64,000 bases of DNA from Blastochloris viridis (lineage in GTDB: Bacteria > Pseudomonadota > Alphaproteobacteria > Rhizobiales > Xanthobacteraceae). The translations under genes and the position numbers were made by a program. Below the pieces are notes generated by a model. The model was not told where the DNA came from and did no database searches. It saw nothing but the letters and a program-made list of their open reading frames with translations. Position 1 is the first letter of the stretch, and every line of letters starts with the position of its first letter. Below are positions 14,324 through 24,283 of this stretch, one piece after another. The stretch is from contig NZ_CP012946.1 of assembly GCF_001402875.1 (NCBI RefSeq), positions 3,450,001 to 3,514,000 of the forward strand, given 5' to 3'.

Positions 14324-15943
14324 TCAGGCCGCCGGCGCGTCCGGAGCGGCTTCAGCCTCGTCCTCAGCTTCGGCGGCCGGCTTGGCCAGGTCCGCTTCGT
14401 TGATCCAGCCGGCCTTGACACGGGCCTGCATGATCAGCGCCTCGGCATCTTCCCGCGACAGCTCAAAGCCGTCGAGGGCACCGGGGGTGCGCACGGTCTC
14501 GCCGTCCTGGCGTTCGGTCCATCCGACCAGATCGTCGGTGGCGCAGCCGGCGAGGTCCTCGATGGACTTGATGCCGGCCTTGCCAAGCGCCACCAGCATC
14601 TTGGTGGTGACGCCGGGCACCTCGCGCACGGCATCTTCGACCCCGAGGTCCTTGCGCTCGGTGTCGAGTTCGTCCTCGACCCGGTCGAGATAGTCGCGGG
14701 CGCGGGTCTGCAACTCGGCCGCGGTCTCCTCGTCGAAACCCTCGATGCCGGCGAGTTCCTCGACCGGAACGAAGGCCAGTTCCTCGACCGAATTGAAGCC
14801 CTCGGACGAGAGCAGTTGGCCGACCATCTCGTCAACGTCGAGCGCTTCCATAAACGCCCTGGTGCGGTCGGCGAATTCCTTCTGGCGCCGCTCGGACTCC
14901 TCCTGCTCGGTGAGGATGTCGATATCCCAGCCGGTGAGCTGGGAGGCGAGGCGGACGTTCTGGCCGCGGCGACCGATGGCGAGCGAGAGCTGCTGGTCGG
15001 GCACCACCACCTCGATGCGCTCGCGATCCTCGTCGAGCACCACCTTGACCACCTCGGCCGGGGCGAGCGCGTTGACGATGAAGGTGGCGAAGTCCGGGTT
15101 CCAGGGGATGATGTCGACCTTCTCGCCCTGCAGCTCGTTGACCACCGCCTGCACGCGCGAGCCGCGCATGCCGACGCAGGCGCCGACCGGATCGACCGAG
15201 GAATCGCGCGAGGCCACCGCGATCTTGGCGCGGGAGCCGGGGTCGCGCGCCACCGCCCTCACCTCGACGATGCCGTCGTAGATTTCCGGCACTTCCTGGG
15301 CAAACAGCTTGGCCATGAACTGCGGATGGGTGCGCGACAGGAAGATTTGCGGGCCGCGCGCCTCGCGGCGGACGTCGTAGACGAACGCGCGGATGCGGTC
15401 GCCGTTGCGGAACACCTCGCGCGGCAACATCTCGTCGCGCCGCACGATGCCCTCGCCGCGACCGAGGTCGACGATGACGTTGCCGTATTCGACGCGCTTG
15501 ACCTGGCCGTTGACGACCTCGCCGATGCGGTCCTTGAATTCCTGATACTGGCGGTCGCGCTCGGCCTCGCGCACCTTCTGCACGATCACCTGCTTGGCCG
15601 ACTGGGCGGCGATGCGGCCGTATTCCAGCGGCGGCAGCGTCTCGGCGATGTAGTCGTCGACCTGGGCCGCGGGGTTCTTGCGGCGGGCGTCCTCGACGGC
15701 GATCTGGGTGGCGTCGTTGTCGACGCGGTCGACCACCAGCAGCAGGCGGGACAGCCGAAGTTCGCCGGTCTTGGGATTGATCTCGGCGCGCACCTCGGTC
15801 TCGCTGCCATAGCGCGAGCGGGCGGCCTTCTGGATGGCGTCCTCCATCGCCGCGATGACGATCTGGCGGTCGATCGCCTTCTCGCGGGCCACCGCGTCGG
15901 CGATCTGCAACAACTCCAGCCTATTGGCACTGACCGTCGCCAT
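14324..15943 (-). CDS. nusA: Transcription termination/antitermination factor NusA
   Basis: 539 residues. The N-terminal RNA-polymerase-binding domain is followed by an S1 domain (VNGQVKRVEYGNVIVDLG) and two KH domains (VGACVGMRGSRVQAVVNEL, LAIGRRGQNVRLASQLTGW). Two C-terminal helix-hairpin-helix-like repeats and an acidic Ala-rich tail complete it. It modulates pausing, termination and rRNA antitermination. Its ATG overlaps the rimP stop by one base and is preceded by AGGAGA. Confidence 0.98.
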   Translation of the reverse strand: MATVSANRLELLQIADAVAREKAIDRQIVIAAMEDAIQKAARSRYGSETEVRAEINPKTGELRLSRLLLVVDRVDNDATQIAVEDARRKNPAAQVDDYIAETLPPLEYGRIAAQSAKQVIVQKVREAERDRQYQEFKDRIGEVVNGQVKRVEYGNVIVDLGRGEGIVRRDEMLPREVFRNGDRIRAFVYDVRREARGPQIFLSRTHPQFMAKLFAQEVPEIYDGIVEVRAVARDPGSRAKIAVASRDSSVDPVGACVGMRGSRVQAVVNELQGEKVDIIPWNPDFATFIVNALAPAEVVKVVLDEDRERIEVVVPDQQLSLAIGRRGQNVRLASQLTGWDIDILTEQEESERRQKEFADRTRAFMEALDVDEMVGQLLSSEGFNSVEELAFVPVEELAGIEGFDEETAAELQTRARDYLDRVEDELDTERKDLGVEDAVREVPGVTTKMLVALGKAGIKSIEDLAGCATDDLVGWTERQDGETVRTPGALDGFELSREDAEALIMQARVKAGWINEADLAKPAAEAEDEAEAAPDAPAA

Positions 15944-16596
15944 CAGTGGATCTCCTTGCGCTTGAAACGCCCGGGACCGCGGCGCGGCGCCCGGTCGGCG
16001 TCGGTGGGGGAAACAACGGGTTCGTCGTCGGGCTCGTCAGTGCCGCGCCCGCGCCGGAGGGCGTCGTCGATCAGATCGTCGGTCAGCACCAGCCGCGCTT
16101 CCTCGATCTCGGCGATGGCAAGCTTGACCTCGACCGCATCGTCCCCCTTGACGTCGTCGCGGTCGAGCACGACGGCCTCGCCCTCGACGCCCTTGAGCAC
16201 GCCATGGAAGCGCTTGCGGCCGCGCGGCGGCTGCGGCACCTGCATCTCGATCTTGGCGACGTGGCCGACCCAGCGCTCGAAATCGCTGCGGCGCACCAAC
16301 GGCCGGTCGATACCGGGCGAGGACACCTCGAGGTGATAGGCGCCGTCGATCGGATCGTCGACGTCGAGCGCCGGCGAGATTGCCTGGCTCGCCGCCTCGC
16401 AATCGTCGATCGTCATGGTGCCATCAGGGCGCTCGGCCATGATCTGCACGGTTTTGCCGGCCAGGCCGCTGACGCGCACGCGCACCAGCCGAAGGCCGAT
16501 GCCCTGCAATACCGGCTCGACCACGGCGGCAACCCGCGCAGCCACGCCCCGTTCAATCGCAAAACGCGGCTCGTTTGCCGCGACGGTCTCGGTCAT
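15943..16596 (-). CDS. rimP: Ribosome maturation factor RimP
   Basis: 217 residues with the RimP motifs [29 protein letters not shown] and [14 protein letters not shown]. The Arg/Lys-rich C-terminal tail [15 protein letters not shown] is common in alphaproteobacteria. It acts in 30S subunit assembly. The ATG at 16596 follows a GGGAGC ribosome site. It is the first gene of the leftward operon, which probably starts in the 16597-16627 gap or receives read-through from farther upstream. Confidence 0.96.
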   Translation of the reverse strand: MTETVAANEPRFAIERGVAARVAAVVEPVLQGIGLRLVRVRVSGLAGKTVQIMAERPDGTMTIDDCEAASQAISPALDVDDPIDGAYHLEVSSPGIDRPLVRRSDFERWVGHVAKIEMQVPQPPRGRKRFHGVLKGVEGEAVVLDRDDVKGDDAVEVKLAIAEIEEARLVLTDDLIDDALRRGRGTDEPDDEPVVSPTDADRAPRRGPGRFKRKEIH

Positions 16597-16627
16597 CGTC
16601 GCTCCCGCGGGCGGCCGGACGCAGGTA

Positions 16628-16662
16628 ATAAAAAAGAGCGGGTCCCGGGTGGGGCCCACTCT
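16628..16662 (-). terminator. Terminator between the cysZ-like gene and rimP
   Basis: Read leftward, the imperfect stem AGAGTGGGCCCC / GGGACCCGCTCT is followed by a run of six T. It should end transcription from the upstream cysZ-like gene and separate it from the rimP operon. Confidence 0.75.
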
Positions 16663-16815
16663 CAACTGCGGCCATCAGGCCCGGATGAGATGTCCATAAC
16701 AGACGGTGGCACTATGCCGGAAACGCAAGGGGGACGCAAGACGGCCGCACCGGCGATTCGCACCCCGAAACCGGACAGCCCGGCCCGCCCGCTTCAAGCA
16801 GGAGATCGCTCGCGG

Positions 16816-17538
16816 TCAGGTCTCGCCGCGCTCGGCCGACAGCGTCTTGTGGACGTGGACCATGTAGACGGTGGCGAAGATCGGGGTGATCAGGTTGAGA
16901 ATCGGCACCGACACCAGCGCCGCGATCGGCAGCCCGGCGGCAAACACCCGGCCGGCATGGGCCCGGCGCATCGCCCGCGCCTCCTCCGGCGAGCGGAACC
17001 GCATCGCCGCCATTTCGAAATACTCGCGGCCGAGCAGATGGGTGTTGACCAGGAAGAACACCGCCACGCCGATGCCGGCGATCAGGAGCGTCGGCAGTGC
17101 TGCGACGTTGACCAGCAGCACCACGCCGAAGAACTTCACCGCCTCCCAGATCGCGATCCACACCGGCAGGGCGCGACCGGGCGGATGGTGCGGGTAGTCG
17201 CGCCGCTCGACGATCTCGGCGACGTCGTCGGTGAACAGGCTGGCGACCAGCGCCGTCACCGACGGCACCAGGAACATGAAGGCGACGAACAGGCCAAGGC
17301 CGGCCATGATGGCGACCACGCTCTCGGCGATGCCGATCGCGCCCGAATAGTCGCCGCCGGTCGCCGCCAGCAACTGGTCGGCGCCGCGGTCGGCGAACCA
17401 CACCAGCCCGCGCTGCAACAGGACGCCGCCCACCACCAGAAGGCCGACCGCGAGCCCGATCGACTTCCACAGCACCCCGCGCAACGCCGGACTCAAGGTC
17501 TGGCGCAGGGCTCGAAACGCGGCATCGATCAGGTTCAT
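16816..17538 (-). CDS. CysZ/EI24-family membrane protein
   Basis: 240 residues with about four hydrophobic segments (near residues 25-45, 70-95, 135-160 and 195-215) and the EI24-domain sequence VNTHLLGREYFEMAAMRF. E. coli CysZ is a sulfate permease, but this neighbourhood has no cysteine-biosynthesis genes, so the substrate is unproven. The ATG at 17538 is preceded by GGAGAG. It is probably a single-gene unit ending at the terminator before rimP. Confidence 0.85.
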   Translation of the reverse strand: MNLIDAAFRALRQTLSPALRGVLWKSIGLAVGLLVVGGVLLQRGLVWFADRGADQLLAATGGDYSGAIGIAESVVAIMAGLGLFVAFMFLVPSVTALVASLFTDDVAEIVERRDYPHHPPGRALPVWIAIWEAVKFFGVVLLVNVAALPTLLIAGIGVAVFFLVNTHLLGREYFEMAAMRFRSPEEARAMRRAHAGRVFAAGLPIAALVSVPILNLITPIFATVYMVHVHKTLSAERGET

Positions 17539-17804
17539 CTCGCTCTCCAACTTGGCGGGCCGGGTGATCCGGCCTCGCCGCCTGCATCCGCACCGGCCCG
17601 GGTTGACCAGACCTTCGCACCACGGACTCGTCATGTCTGCGAGCGACGCGACCTCACCCGCTCGGCAGCGGTGTCGTGCGCCATCCCTTGAGACCGGGCT
17701 GAGGTAGGCCGCGCGAGGCGGGCCCGCAAGGGCGCGGCGGCCCGGCCAAGCCCCCGGCAGCCGCCGGGCCTGCGCCCGCCGCGCCTTGCGCCCGATCCGG
17801 AGGG

Positions 17805-17840
17805 CGCAAAACCGGTTCCCCCTTTTGCGGAAAATGCTCT
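17805..17840. repeat. Palindromic repeat, degenerate copy upstream of the amine oxidase
   Basis: Contains cgcaaaaccggtt and ccttttgcggaaaatgct, the reverse orientation of the palindromic element found intact inside the GIY-YIG gene (29683-29726). The element resembles a short repeat widespread in Rhizobiales. It ends about 33 bases before the amine oxidase start. Confidence 0.65.
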
Positions 17841-17873
17841 AGCGTCCGCGGCTGACAGGGGTGTGAATCGCCG

Positions 17874-19304
17874 ATGAACCGCAGGAATTTCCTCATTGCC
17901 CTCGGCGGCATGACCGCGTTGACCACTCCGGCGCGCGCCCAGGGTTTGGTGCCCGCCTCCGGCGAGGTCGACGTTGCCATCGTCGGCGCCGGCGCCGCCG
18001 GCCTGGCCGCCGCCCGCCGCGTCGCCGCGTTCGGCCGCAGCTACGCCTTGATCGAGGCGCTCGACCGGGTCGGCGGCCGGGCGGTGACCGACGTCGGGCG
18101 GTTCGACGTGCCGTTCGACCTCGGCGCACACTGGCTCTATGCCCCCCGCACCAACCCGCTGATACCGCTCGCGCGCACCAACGGGCTCGACATCTACCCC
18201 GCGACGCGGACGCAGCGCCTTCGGCTCAGCGCGCGCGACGCCGGCGCCGCCGACGCCGAGGCGTTCGCCATCGCACTGAGCCGCGCCAACCGCGCCATCG
18301 TCACCGCCGGCGAACAGCGCACCGACGTCGCCGCCGCCCGCGCCATGGCCGACCTCGGCGAATGGCAGGCGACGGTGGCGTTCCGGCTCGGCCCGGCGAC
18401 GTTCGGCAAGGACCTCGACGAGGTGTCGGCGGCCGACTACGCCCGCGCCGAGGAGCGCGCCGAAGCGGCGGTTTGCCGCCAGGGCGCCGGCGCCATTTTG
18501 GCGCTGACGGCGCTGACGCTGCCGGTGCAGCACTCGACGCCGGTGACCGAGATCGAATGGGGCGGCAAGCTGATCACGCTCGCAACCCCGCGCGGCCCGA
18601 TCCGCGCCCGCGCCGTGGTGCTGACGGTGTCGACCGCGGCGCTGGCGGGCGGTGCCATCCGCTTCAAGCCGGCGCTGCCGGCGGCGGTGGCGGCGGCCTG
18701 CCAGAAGCTGGCGCTCGGCAGCCTGAACCAGGTCGGGATCGAGCTTGCCGGCAACCCGCTGCGGCTGCGCGACGACGAGTTGGTGACGTTCAAGACCGCC
18801 AGCGCCGACACGATGGCGCTGCTCGGCCGCGTCTCCGGCACCGACCTCGCAGTCGCCACGCTCGGCGGCAAGGCCGGGCGCGAGTTGGAGCAGGCCGGCG
18901 AGGCGGCGATGGTGGCGTTCGTCACCGAGCAGCTCACCGCCCATTACGGTGCCGACATCCGCACCGCCATCGGCCGCAGCTTCGCCACCCGCTGGGGCGC
19001 GGCGCCGACCATCCTCGGCGCGATGTCGGTGGCAGCGCCCGGCGCCCAACCGATGCGGCGCCAACTCGGCCAGCCGCTCGACAACCGGCTGTTCATCGCC
19101 GGCGAGGCCACCCACGAGACGGCGTGGGGCACCCTGCACGGCGCCTGGCTGTCGGGCGAGCGCGCCGCCGAGCAGGCGCTGCGCGCGCTTGGCGTCGCGG
19201 TGCCGACCACCGCACCCGCGCCGACGCTGCCGCGTCAGCCGGCGCAACCATTGCAGCGCAAGCGCCGCCAGCCGCGGCCGAGCGACATGCCGGCGCGCGA
19301 TTGA
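17874..19304 (+). CDS. Tat-exported FAD-dependent amine oxidase
   Basis: 476 residues. The N-terminus MNRRNFLIALGG is a twin-arginine signal (R-R-N-F-L) followed by a hydrophobic stretch and ARA-Q cleavage site, so the protein is likely folded with FAD before export. The dinucleotide-binding motif VAIVGAGAAGLAAARR and the C-terminal FIAGEATHETAWGTLHGAWL are typical of monoamine-oxidase-like flavoenzymes, the latter contacting FAD. The substrate cannot be read from sequence. A Pro/Arg-rich tail follows the catalytic domain. It stands alone on the plus strand between two leftward blocks. Confidence 0.9.
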   Translation: MNRRNFLIALGGMTALTTPARAQGLVPASGEVDVAIVGAGAAGLAAARRVAAFGRSYALIEALDRVGGRAVTDVGRFDVPFDLGAHWLYAPRTNPLIPLARTNGLDIYPATRTQRLRLSARDAGAADAEAFAIALSRANRAIVTAGEQRTDVAAARAMADLGEWQATVAFRLGPATFGKDLDEVSAADYARAEERAEAAVCRQGAGAILALTALTLPVQHSTPVTEIEWGGKLITLATPRGPIRARAVVLTVSTAALAGGAIRFKPALPAAVAAACQKLALGSLNQVGIELAGNPLRLRDDELVTFKTASADTMALLGRVSGTDLAVATLGGKAGRELEQAGEAAMVAFVTEQLTAHYGADIRTAIGRSFATRWGAAPTILGAMSVAAPGAQPMRRQLGQPLDNRLFIAGEATHETAWGTLHGAWLSGERAAEQALRALGVAVPTTAPAPTLPRQPAQPLQRKRRQPRPSDMPARD

Positions 19305-19394
19305 GCTGAGGTTTGCCGGGCAACCCTTCGAGACGCCCGCCGGCGCGGGCGCCTCGTGATGTCGACGAACCAAGCGCCGAAGACGAGACCGGCG

Positions 19395-21803
19395 TTACCC
19401 GCGCAGCGTCGCGCCGGTCTTCTTGGTCACCTCGGCGAGGATCTTGCCGGCCACCGCCTCGATCTCGGCGTCGGTCAGCGTCTTCTCCCGCGGCTGCAGC
19501 GTCACCGCCACCGCCACCGACTTCTTGCCCTCGCCCAGGCCCGGCCCCTCATAGACGTCGAACACGCCGACCTCGGTGATCAGCTTCTTGTCGACGCTCT
19601 GGGCGGCGCGCACCAGATCGCCGGCCTTCACCGCCTTGTCGACCACGAAGGCGAAATCGCGCACCACCGGCTGGAACGCCGACAGCTCCAGCAGCGGCTT
19701 GGCCCGCGTCGGCCTGGCCTTGGGCTCGGGGATCTTGTCGAGGATCACCTCGAACGCCGCGACCGGGCCATCCACCTCCAGCGTCTCCAGCACTTTGGGG
19801 TGCATCTCGCCGAACCAGCCGAACACGTTCGGCCCCAGCTTGATGGTGCCGGAACGGCCGGGGTGGCACCACGCCGGGCCGCCGGCTTCGATGATCAGGC
19901 TTCCCATCGGCGCACCGCAGGCGGCCAGCACCGCCAGCGCATCGGCCTTGGCGTCGAACACGCCGGGCGCGGCGCTGCCGGTCCAGTGGCGGCCAAGGCC
20001 GGCGCCACCGGCAAGGCCGCGGCGGATACCGGCAGCCGCGACGCTCTGGTCCTGCGGCCGGTCGCCGGCGAACACCTGGCCGACCTCGAACAGCGCGGCG
20101 TCGGGATAGCCGCGGTCGGCGTTGCGCTGGGCGCTCCCGAGAAGGCCCGGGATCAGGCTCGGCCGCATGTCGGACAGATCGGCCGCGATCGGGTTGGCCA
20201 GCGCCAGCTCCGGCTTGCCGCCGCCGAAGGTCTCGGCCTCCGGCTTCGACACGAACGACCACGTCACCGCCTCGGCCATGCCGCGGGCGGCCAGCGTGCG
20301 CTTGGCGCGGCGGGTGCGCAGCTGCAGCGTGGTCAGCACCGGACGGCGCGCCTCCGGCCCGCGCGGGAACGGCACCGCGGGCACGTTGTCGAGCCCAAGG
20401 ATGCGCACCACCTCCTCGACCAGATCCGCCTTGCCCTCGACGTCGGCGCGCCAGGACGGCACCGCCACCTTGACCGTGTCGCCTTGGCCGACAACGTGGA
20501 AGCCGAGCGAACGCAGGATGTTGGCGATGCGGATCGGCTTCAGTTCGACGCCGGTGAGGCGCTTGACCTCGGCGACCGGGAACTGGATGACGCGGTCGGC
20601 GTCCGGCACCTTGCCCGCCACCACCAGCTCGGACGGCTCGCCGCCGCAGAAGTCGAGCACCAGTTGCGTCGCCAGCTCCAGGCCCGGCAGGCAGAACGCC
20701 GGGTCGACGCCGCGCTCGAAGCGGTAGCGCGCGTCCGAGTTGAGGCCGAGCTTGCGCCCGGTCTGGGCGATGTTGAGCTCGTTCCACAGCGCCGACTCGA
20801 TCAGCACGTCGGTGGTGGTGTCCGAGCAGCCCGACACCTCGCCGCCCATGATGCCGGCGAGCGATTCGACGCCGGTGTCGTCGGCGATCACGCACATGGT
20901 GTTGTCGAGGGCGTAGGTCTTGCCGTCGAGCGCGAGCAGGCTCTCGCCGGCCCTGGCGCGGCGAACCACCAGATTGCCCTTGACCTTGGCGGCGTCGAAC
21001 ACGTGCAGCGGCCGGCCACGGTCGAAGGTCATGAAGTTGGTGATGTCGACCAAGGCGTTGATTGGCCGAAGGCCGATGGCGCGCAGCCGAGCCTGCAGCC
21101 AATCCGGCGAGGGGCCATTCTTGACGCCGCGCACGAGCCGCAGCGCGAAGGCCGGGCACAGGCTGTCACCGCCGGCGAAATCGAGCGTGACACCGACCGG
21201 GCACGGGAATTTGCCGGCGACCTGCTTTGGCGTGCGGTCCTTGAGCTTGCCGAGCTCGGCGGCGGCGAGGTCGCGGGCAATGCCGTGGACGCCGAGCGCG
21301 TCAGCGCGGTTGGGCGTCACCGCGACGTCGATCACCGGGTCGTCGAGCCCGGCCCACTCGGCGTAGGCAACGCCGACCGGCGCATCGGCGGGCAGCTCGA
21401 TGATGCCGTCGTGATTGTCGGAGATCTCCAGCTCGGCCTCCGAGCACATCATGCCAAAGCTCTCGACGCCGCGGATCGAGCCGACCTGCAGGGTGATGCC
21501 CTTGCCGGGAATGTAGGTGCCGGGCGGCGAGAACACGCCCTTGAGACCGGCGCGGGCGTTGGGCGCGCCGCACACCACCTGCAGCGGCCCGTTGCCGGCC
21601 TCGACGGTGAGCACCTGCAGCCGGTCGGCGTTGGGGTGGGGCTTCGCCTCGACCACCTGGGCGATGACGTAGCCCTTGAGCTTGGCGCCGGGGTCCTCGA
21701 CGCCTTCCACTTCTAGGCCGACCAGCGTCAGCGTCTCGACGATGCTGTCGAGCGTGGCGTCGGTGTCGAGATGGTCTTTCAGCCAGGACAGGGTGAATTT
21801 CAT
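19395..21803 (-). CDS. pheT: Phenylalanine-tRNA ligase beta subunit
   Basis: 802 residues, full length. The order is N-terminal tRNA-binding (EMAP-like) domain ([17 protein letters not shown]), B3/B4 editing domains, B5 domain, catalytic-like core and C-terminal anticodon-binding domain ([19 protein letters not shown]). Together with PheS it forms the alpha2-beta2 synthetase that charges tRNA-Phe and edits Tyr. Its ATG overlaps the stop of the upstream DUF559 gene by four bases, so that gene is inserted into the pheS-pheT transcription unit. Confidence 0.98.
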   Translation of the reverse strand: MKFTLSWLKDHLDTDATLDSIVETLTLVGLEVEGVEDPGAKLKGYVIAQVVEAKPHPNADRLQVLTVEAGNGPLQVVCGAPNARAGLKGVFSPPGTYIPGKGITLQVGSIRGVESFGMMCSEAELEISDNHDGIIELPADAPVGVAYAEWAGLDDPVIDVAVTPNRADALGVHGIARDLAAAELGKLKDRTPKQVAGKFPCPVGVTLDFAGGDSLCPAFALRLVRGVKNGPSPDWLQARLRAIGLRPINALVDITNFMTFDRGRPLHVFDAAKVKGNLVVRRARAGESLLALDGKTYALDNTMCVIADDTGVESLAGIMGGEVSGCSDTTTDVLIESALWNELNIAQTGRKLGLNSDARYRFERGVDPAFCLPGLELATQLVLDFCGGEPSELVVAGKVPDADRVIQFPVAEVKRLTGVELKPIRIANILRSLGFHVVGQGDTVKVAVPSWRADVEGKADLVEEVVRILGLDNVPAVPFPRGPEARRPVLTTLQLRTRRAKRTLAARGMAEAVTWSFVSKPEAETFGGGKPELALANPIAADLSDMRPSLIPGLLGSAQRNADRGYPDAALFEVGQVFAGDRPQDQSVAAAGIRRGLAGGAGLGRHWTGSAAPGVFDAKADALAVLAACGAPMGSLIIEAGGPAWCHPGRSGTIKLGPNVFGWFGEMHPKVLETLEVDGPVAAFEVILDKIPEPKARPTRAKPLLELSAFQPVVRDFAFVVDKAVKAGDLVRAAQSVDKKLITEVGVFDVYEGPGLGEGKKSVAVAVTLQPREKTLTDAEIEAVAGKILAEVTKKTGATLRG

Positions 21804-22333
21804 TGTCGTATCTCATGCCGATCGGCGGTTATGCAGGATCCATTGCCCGCCTCAGGCGCAGGCGTGTCGCCGTCTGTTTGTGATGGACGATCGAAAGGCG
21901 ACGGGTCCTCAATGAAGGGAGCGTTCCCTCCCCCCTTGCGGGGGAGGGGCAGGGAGGGGGGTGCCCTGCGCATCGACGCCATTGCCTGATCCCGGATCAT
22001 CGCGACGACGCCTTCAAGATTGCCGAGCACCTCGGCATTGGTGAACCGCAGCACGTCAAACCCCTGCGCCTTGAGCCAAGCATCGCGAACCTCATCGCGG
22101 CGCTGCCGGGAGGCAAAATCGTGGCTTTCTCCGTCAAGCTCGACGATCAGGCGCGCGGCGTGGCAGACGAAGTCGACGATGTAGGGACCGATCGGCGTCT
22201 GGCGGCGGACGCCAAGACCCTCGACCCGATGGGCCTTGAGATGCCGCCACAGCAACGTCTCGGCGCGCGTCATGGTCCGCCGCAACACTCTGGCGCGCGT
22301 GCGCTGGCGGTCGCCTACCTGCTCGTGCGGCAT
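21800..22333 (-). CDS. DUF559 endonuclease-domain protein inserted between pheS and pheT
   Basis: 177 residues. The domain has the Vsr/PD-(D/E)xK-like features [40 protein letters not shown] and [19 protein letters not shown], so a nuclease fold is likely; activity is unproven. Residues from about 120 ([12 protein letters not shown]) onward are encoded by a palindromic repeat and following sequence, so the C-terminus looks like repeat-derived extension. A nearly identical inverted copy of the repeat lies just upstream of its start. DUF559 genes bordered by such repeats are often mobile or REP-associated; the gene overlaps pheT by four bases. Confidence 0.85.
   Translation of the reverse strand: MPHEQVGDRQRTRARVLRRTMTRAETLLWRHLKAHRVEGLGVRRQTPIGPYIVDFVCHAARLIVELDGESHDFASRQRRDEVRDAWLKAQGFDVLRFTNAEVLGNLEGVVAMIRDQAMASMRRAPPSLPLPRKGGGNAPFIEDPSPFDRPSQTDGDTPAPEAGNGSCITADRHEIRQ
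21923..21963. repeat. 41-base inverted repeat, left copy (inside DUF559 ORF)
   Basis: Begins gttccctccccccttgcggg. Its reverse complement occurs at 22337-22377 with one mismatch in 41 bases. The left copy lies inside the 3' part of the DUF559 reading frame, the right copy just upstream of its start codon, so the pair brackets the conserved nuclease domain. Confidence 0.9.
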
Positions 22334-22336
22334 CGT

Positions 22337-22377
22337 CACCCCCCTCCCTGACCCTCCCCCGCAAGGGGGGAGGGAAC
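22337..22377. repeat. 41-base inverted repeat, right copy
   Basis: Reverse complement of 21923-21963, 40 of 41 bases identical. It starts four bases upstream of the DUF559 start codon, occupying the expected ribosome-binding region, so it may affect translation of that gene. Confidence 0.9.
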
Positions 22378-22452
22378 CTGCGCCACGTGCCGGCTCACGG
22401 CATTGTCCCGCATCCCGATCCAAGAAACCGCGCCGGTTGCCTGCCACCGCCA

Positions 22453-22938
22453 TCACAGCAGCATGGAAAACGGCAGATAGAGAAACACGAACAGCGTCAG
22501 CGCGATGGCCGCGCTGTTGGCGCGTCGGTTGAGCTCGCGCTCATAGACCAGTTCGAGCAGCAGCTCCTTGATGTAGGCGTCCTCGTCGTACTCGCCGTGC
22601 TCCACTGCTGGCGGGCGGATACAGCGCAGGCAGATGATGGCGACGAACAGGTAACAGACGATGGTGACGTAGAGCACCGTCTCCTGGAACTCGGAGGTGA
22701 TGTCGGACGCCGCTGTGACCCCGAGCGCAGCGATCATCATCGAGACATGGGTCAGGATGCCGGTGGCCTGGACGTCGATCTGATCGACCGCCTGGCGAAT
22801 GGCGCCGAGTTCAGTCGGCTGCGTGTGGCTGCGGCGGATATTGACGAGAAAGCGCTGCAGCGTCGCGGTATCCCACCCCTTGAGCAGGAAGGCCTTGAGC
22901 CGGTCATCCACCACGTCGATGAGGTCGATCAGGCGCAC
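22453..22938 (-). CDS. Small membrane protein of unknown function
   Basis: 161 residues starting at a GTG (22938) with a GGAGG ribosome site seven bases upstream. The soluble N-terminal part starts VRLIDLIDVVDDRLKAFLLK. Two hydrophobic helices follow (near residues 88-110, TVLYVTIVCYLFVAIICL, and at the extreme C-terminus, ALTLFVFLYLPFSMLL). I recognise no family. It follows pheS by 14 bases and is probably cotranscribed with it. Arg/Glu content around the helices suggests an inner-membrane anchor with a cytoplasmic domain. Confidence 0.7.
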   Translation of the reverse strand: MRLIDLIDVVDDRLKAFLLKGWDTATLQRFLVNIRRSHTQPTELGAIRQAVDQIDVQATGILTHVSMMIAALGVTAASDITSEFQETVLYVTIVCYLFVAIICLRCIRPPAVEHGEYDEDAYIKELLLELVYERELNRRANSAAIALTLFVFLYLPFSMLL

Positions 22939-22952
22939 GGGCGGCCTCCAGC

Positions 22953-24056
22953 CTAGGCGCTCAATCCACCCGCCAGCGTCGGGAAATCGAGCGGGCGGAA
23001 GCCGTAGTGCTTCAGCCAGCGCACGTCGGCCTCGAAGAAGGCGCGCAGGTCCGGCAGGCCGTACTTCAGCATGGCGATGCGGTCGATGCCCATGCCCCAG
23101 GCGAAGCCCTGGTAGACGTCGGGATCGATGCCGCAGTTCCGCAGCACGTTGGGGTGAACCATGCCGCAGCCGAGGATTTCCAGCCAGTCCTCGCCCTCGC
23201 CGAACCTGATCTCGTCCTTGCCGCGCCGGCACTGGATGTCGACCTCCATGGACGGCTCGGTGAACGGGAAGAACGACGGCCTGAACCGCATTTTGACGTC
23301 GGGCACCTCGAAGAACGCCTTGCAGAACTCCTCCAGGATCCATTTGAGGTGGCCGAGGTGGCTCCCGGTGTCGATCACCAGGCCCTCGACCTGATGGAAC
23401 ATCGGGGTGTGGGTCTGGTCGGAGTCGCAGCGATAAGTGCGGCCGGGGCACACCACCCGGATCGGCGGCTTTGAGCTCAGCATGGTGCGGATCTGCACCG
23501 GCGAGGTGTGGGTGCGCAGCAACAGCCGCGAGCCATCGGGCTTGGGATTGAAGAAGAAGGTGTCGTGCATCTCCCGCGCCGGGTGTCCGACGGGGAAGTT
23601 GAGCGCCGTGAAATTGTGCTGGTCGGTCTCGATGTCCGGCCCTTCGGCAATCCTGAAGCCCATGTCGGCGAAGATCGCGGTAATCTCGTCCGTCACCTGG
23701 CTGATGGGGTGGATGCGCCCAAGCTCGGCCGGCGGCTCGCGCAACGGCAGCGTGACGTCGACCCGCTCGGCGGCGAGGCGCTGGCTGAGCGCGGCGTCCT
23801 TCAATGCGGCCTTGCGCGCGGCAAGGGCGGCGGTGACGCGCTCCTTGAGGCCGTTGATCAACGGGCCGTTCGCCTTGCGCTCATCCGGACTCATCTTGCC
23901 GAGCGAGGCGAGCTGAGCCGACACCGAGCCCTTCTTGCCGAGCGCGGAGACACGGACGGCCTCCAGCGCCGCCTCGTCGCTCGCTGCGGCGACGGCGTCG
24001 AGAATCGAGCGCTCGAGGCTGTCGAGCGCGTCGGACGAACGGGTGGTGTCGGTCAT
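22953..24056 (-). CDS. pheS: Phenylalanine-tRNA ligase alpha subunit
   Basis: 367 residues. An N-terminal coiled-coil precedes the class II synthetase core: motif 1 [19 protein letters not shown], motif 2 [20 protein letters not shown] with FHQVEGL, and motif 3 [17 protein letters not shown]. It is the catalytic subunit of PheRS. The ATG at 24056 starts the family-like N-terminus. It is followed by the membrane-protein gene, DUF559 gene and pheT on the same strand. Confidence 0.98.
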   Translation of the reverse strand: MTDTTRSSDALDSLERSILDAVAAASDEAALEAVRVSALGKKGSVSAQLASLGKMSPDERKANGPLINGLKERVTAALAARKAALKDAALSQRLAAERVDVTLPLREPPAELGRIHPISQVTDEITAIFADMGFRIAEGPDIETDQHNFTALNFPVGHPAREMHDTFFFNPKPDGSRLLLRTHTSPVQIRTMLSSKPPIRVVCPGRTYRCDSDQTHTPMFHQVEGLVIDTGSHLGHLKWILEEFCKAFFEVPDVKMRFRPSFFPFTEPSMEVDIQCRRGKDEIRFGEGEDWLEILGCGMVHPNVLRNCGIDPDVYQGFAWGMGIDRIAMLKYGLPDLRAFFEADVRWLKHYGFRPLDFPTLAGGLSA

Positions 24057-24196
24057 GGCATTCCCTCGGATCGGGCGGTCGGTTCTGCCTCGGGTCGATA
24101 CGACCCTGGCATGCGGCCCGGCGAGGGAAAAGCGAGCCCGCGTCGGGCCGGGCGGGGACGAATCCCCGCCGGCAGGCGGCCTCGGAAAGGCTGGGG

Positions 24197-24276
24197 TCCC
24201 TCCCCTCGTGGTCCCCATCCGACATTTGCACCCCGCTGGGGCAACTCGCGAGCAAATGTCGGATCAGGGGAGGGAC
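24197..24276. repeat. Large two-step inverted repeat between rplT and pheS
   Basis: Outer arms GTCCCTCCCCT (24197-24207) and AGGGGAGGGAC (24266-24276) enclose inner arms ATCCGACATTTGC (24217-24229) and GCAAATGTCGGAT (24252-24264). All arms are perfect. The structure starts eight bases past the rplT stop. Similar CAAATGTCGGAT palindromes occur in Rhizobiales intergenic regions, so it may be a REP-like unit that also works as a transcript end. Confidence 0.8.
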
Positions 24277-24283
24277 AGGTGCG

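Noticed and set aside
17631..19373. 580-codon leftward open frame
   Set aside because: Antisense to the amine oxidase whose motifs are clear on the plus strand.
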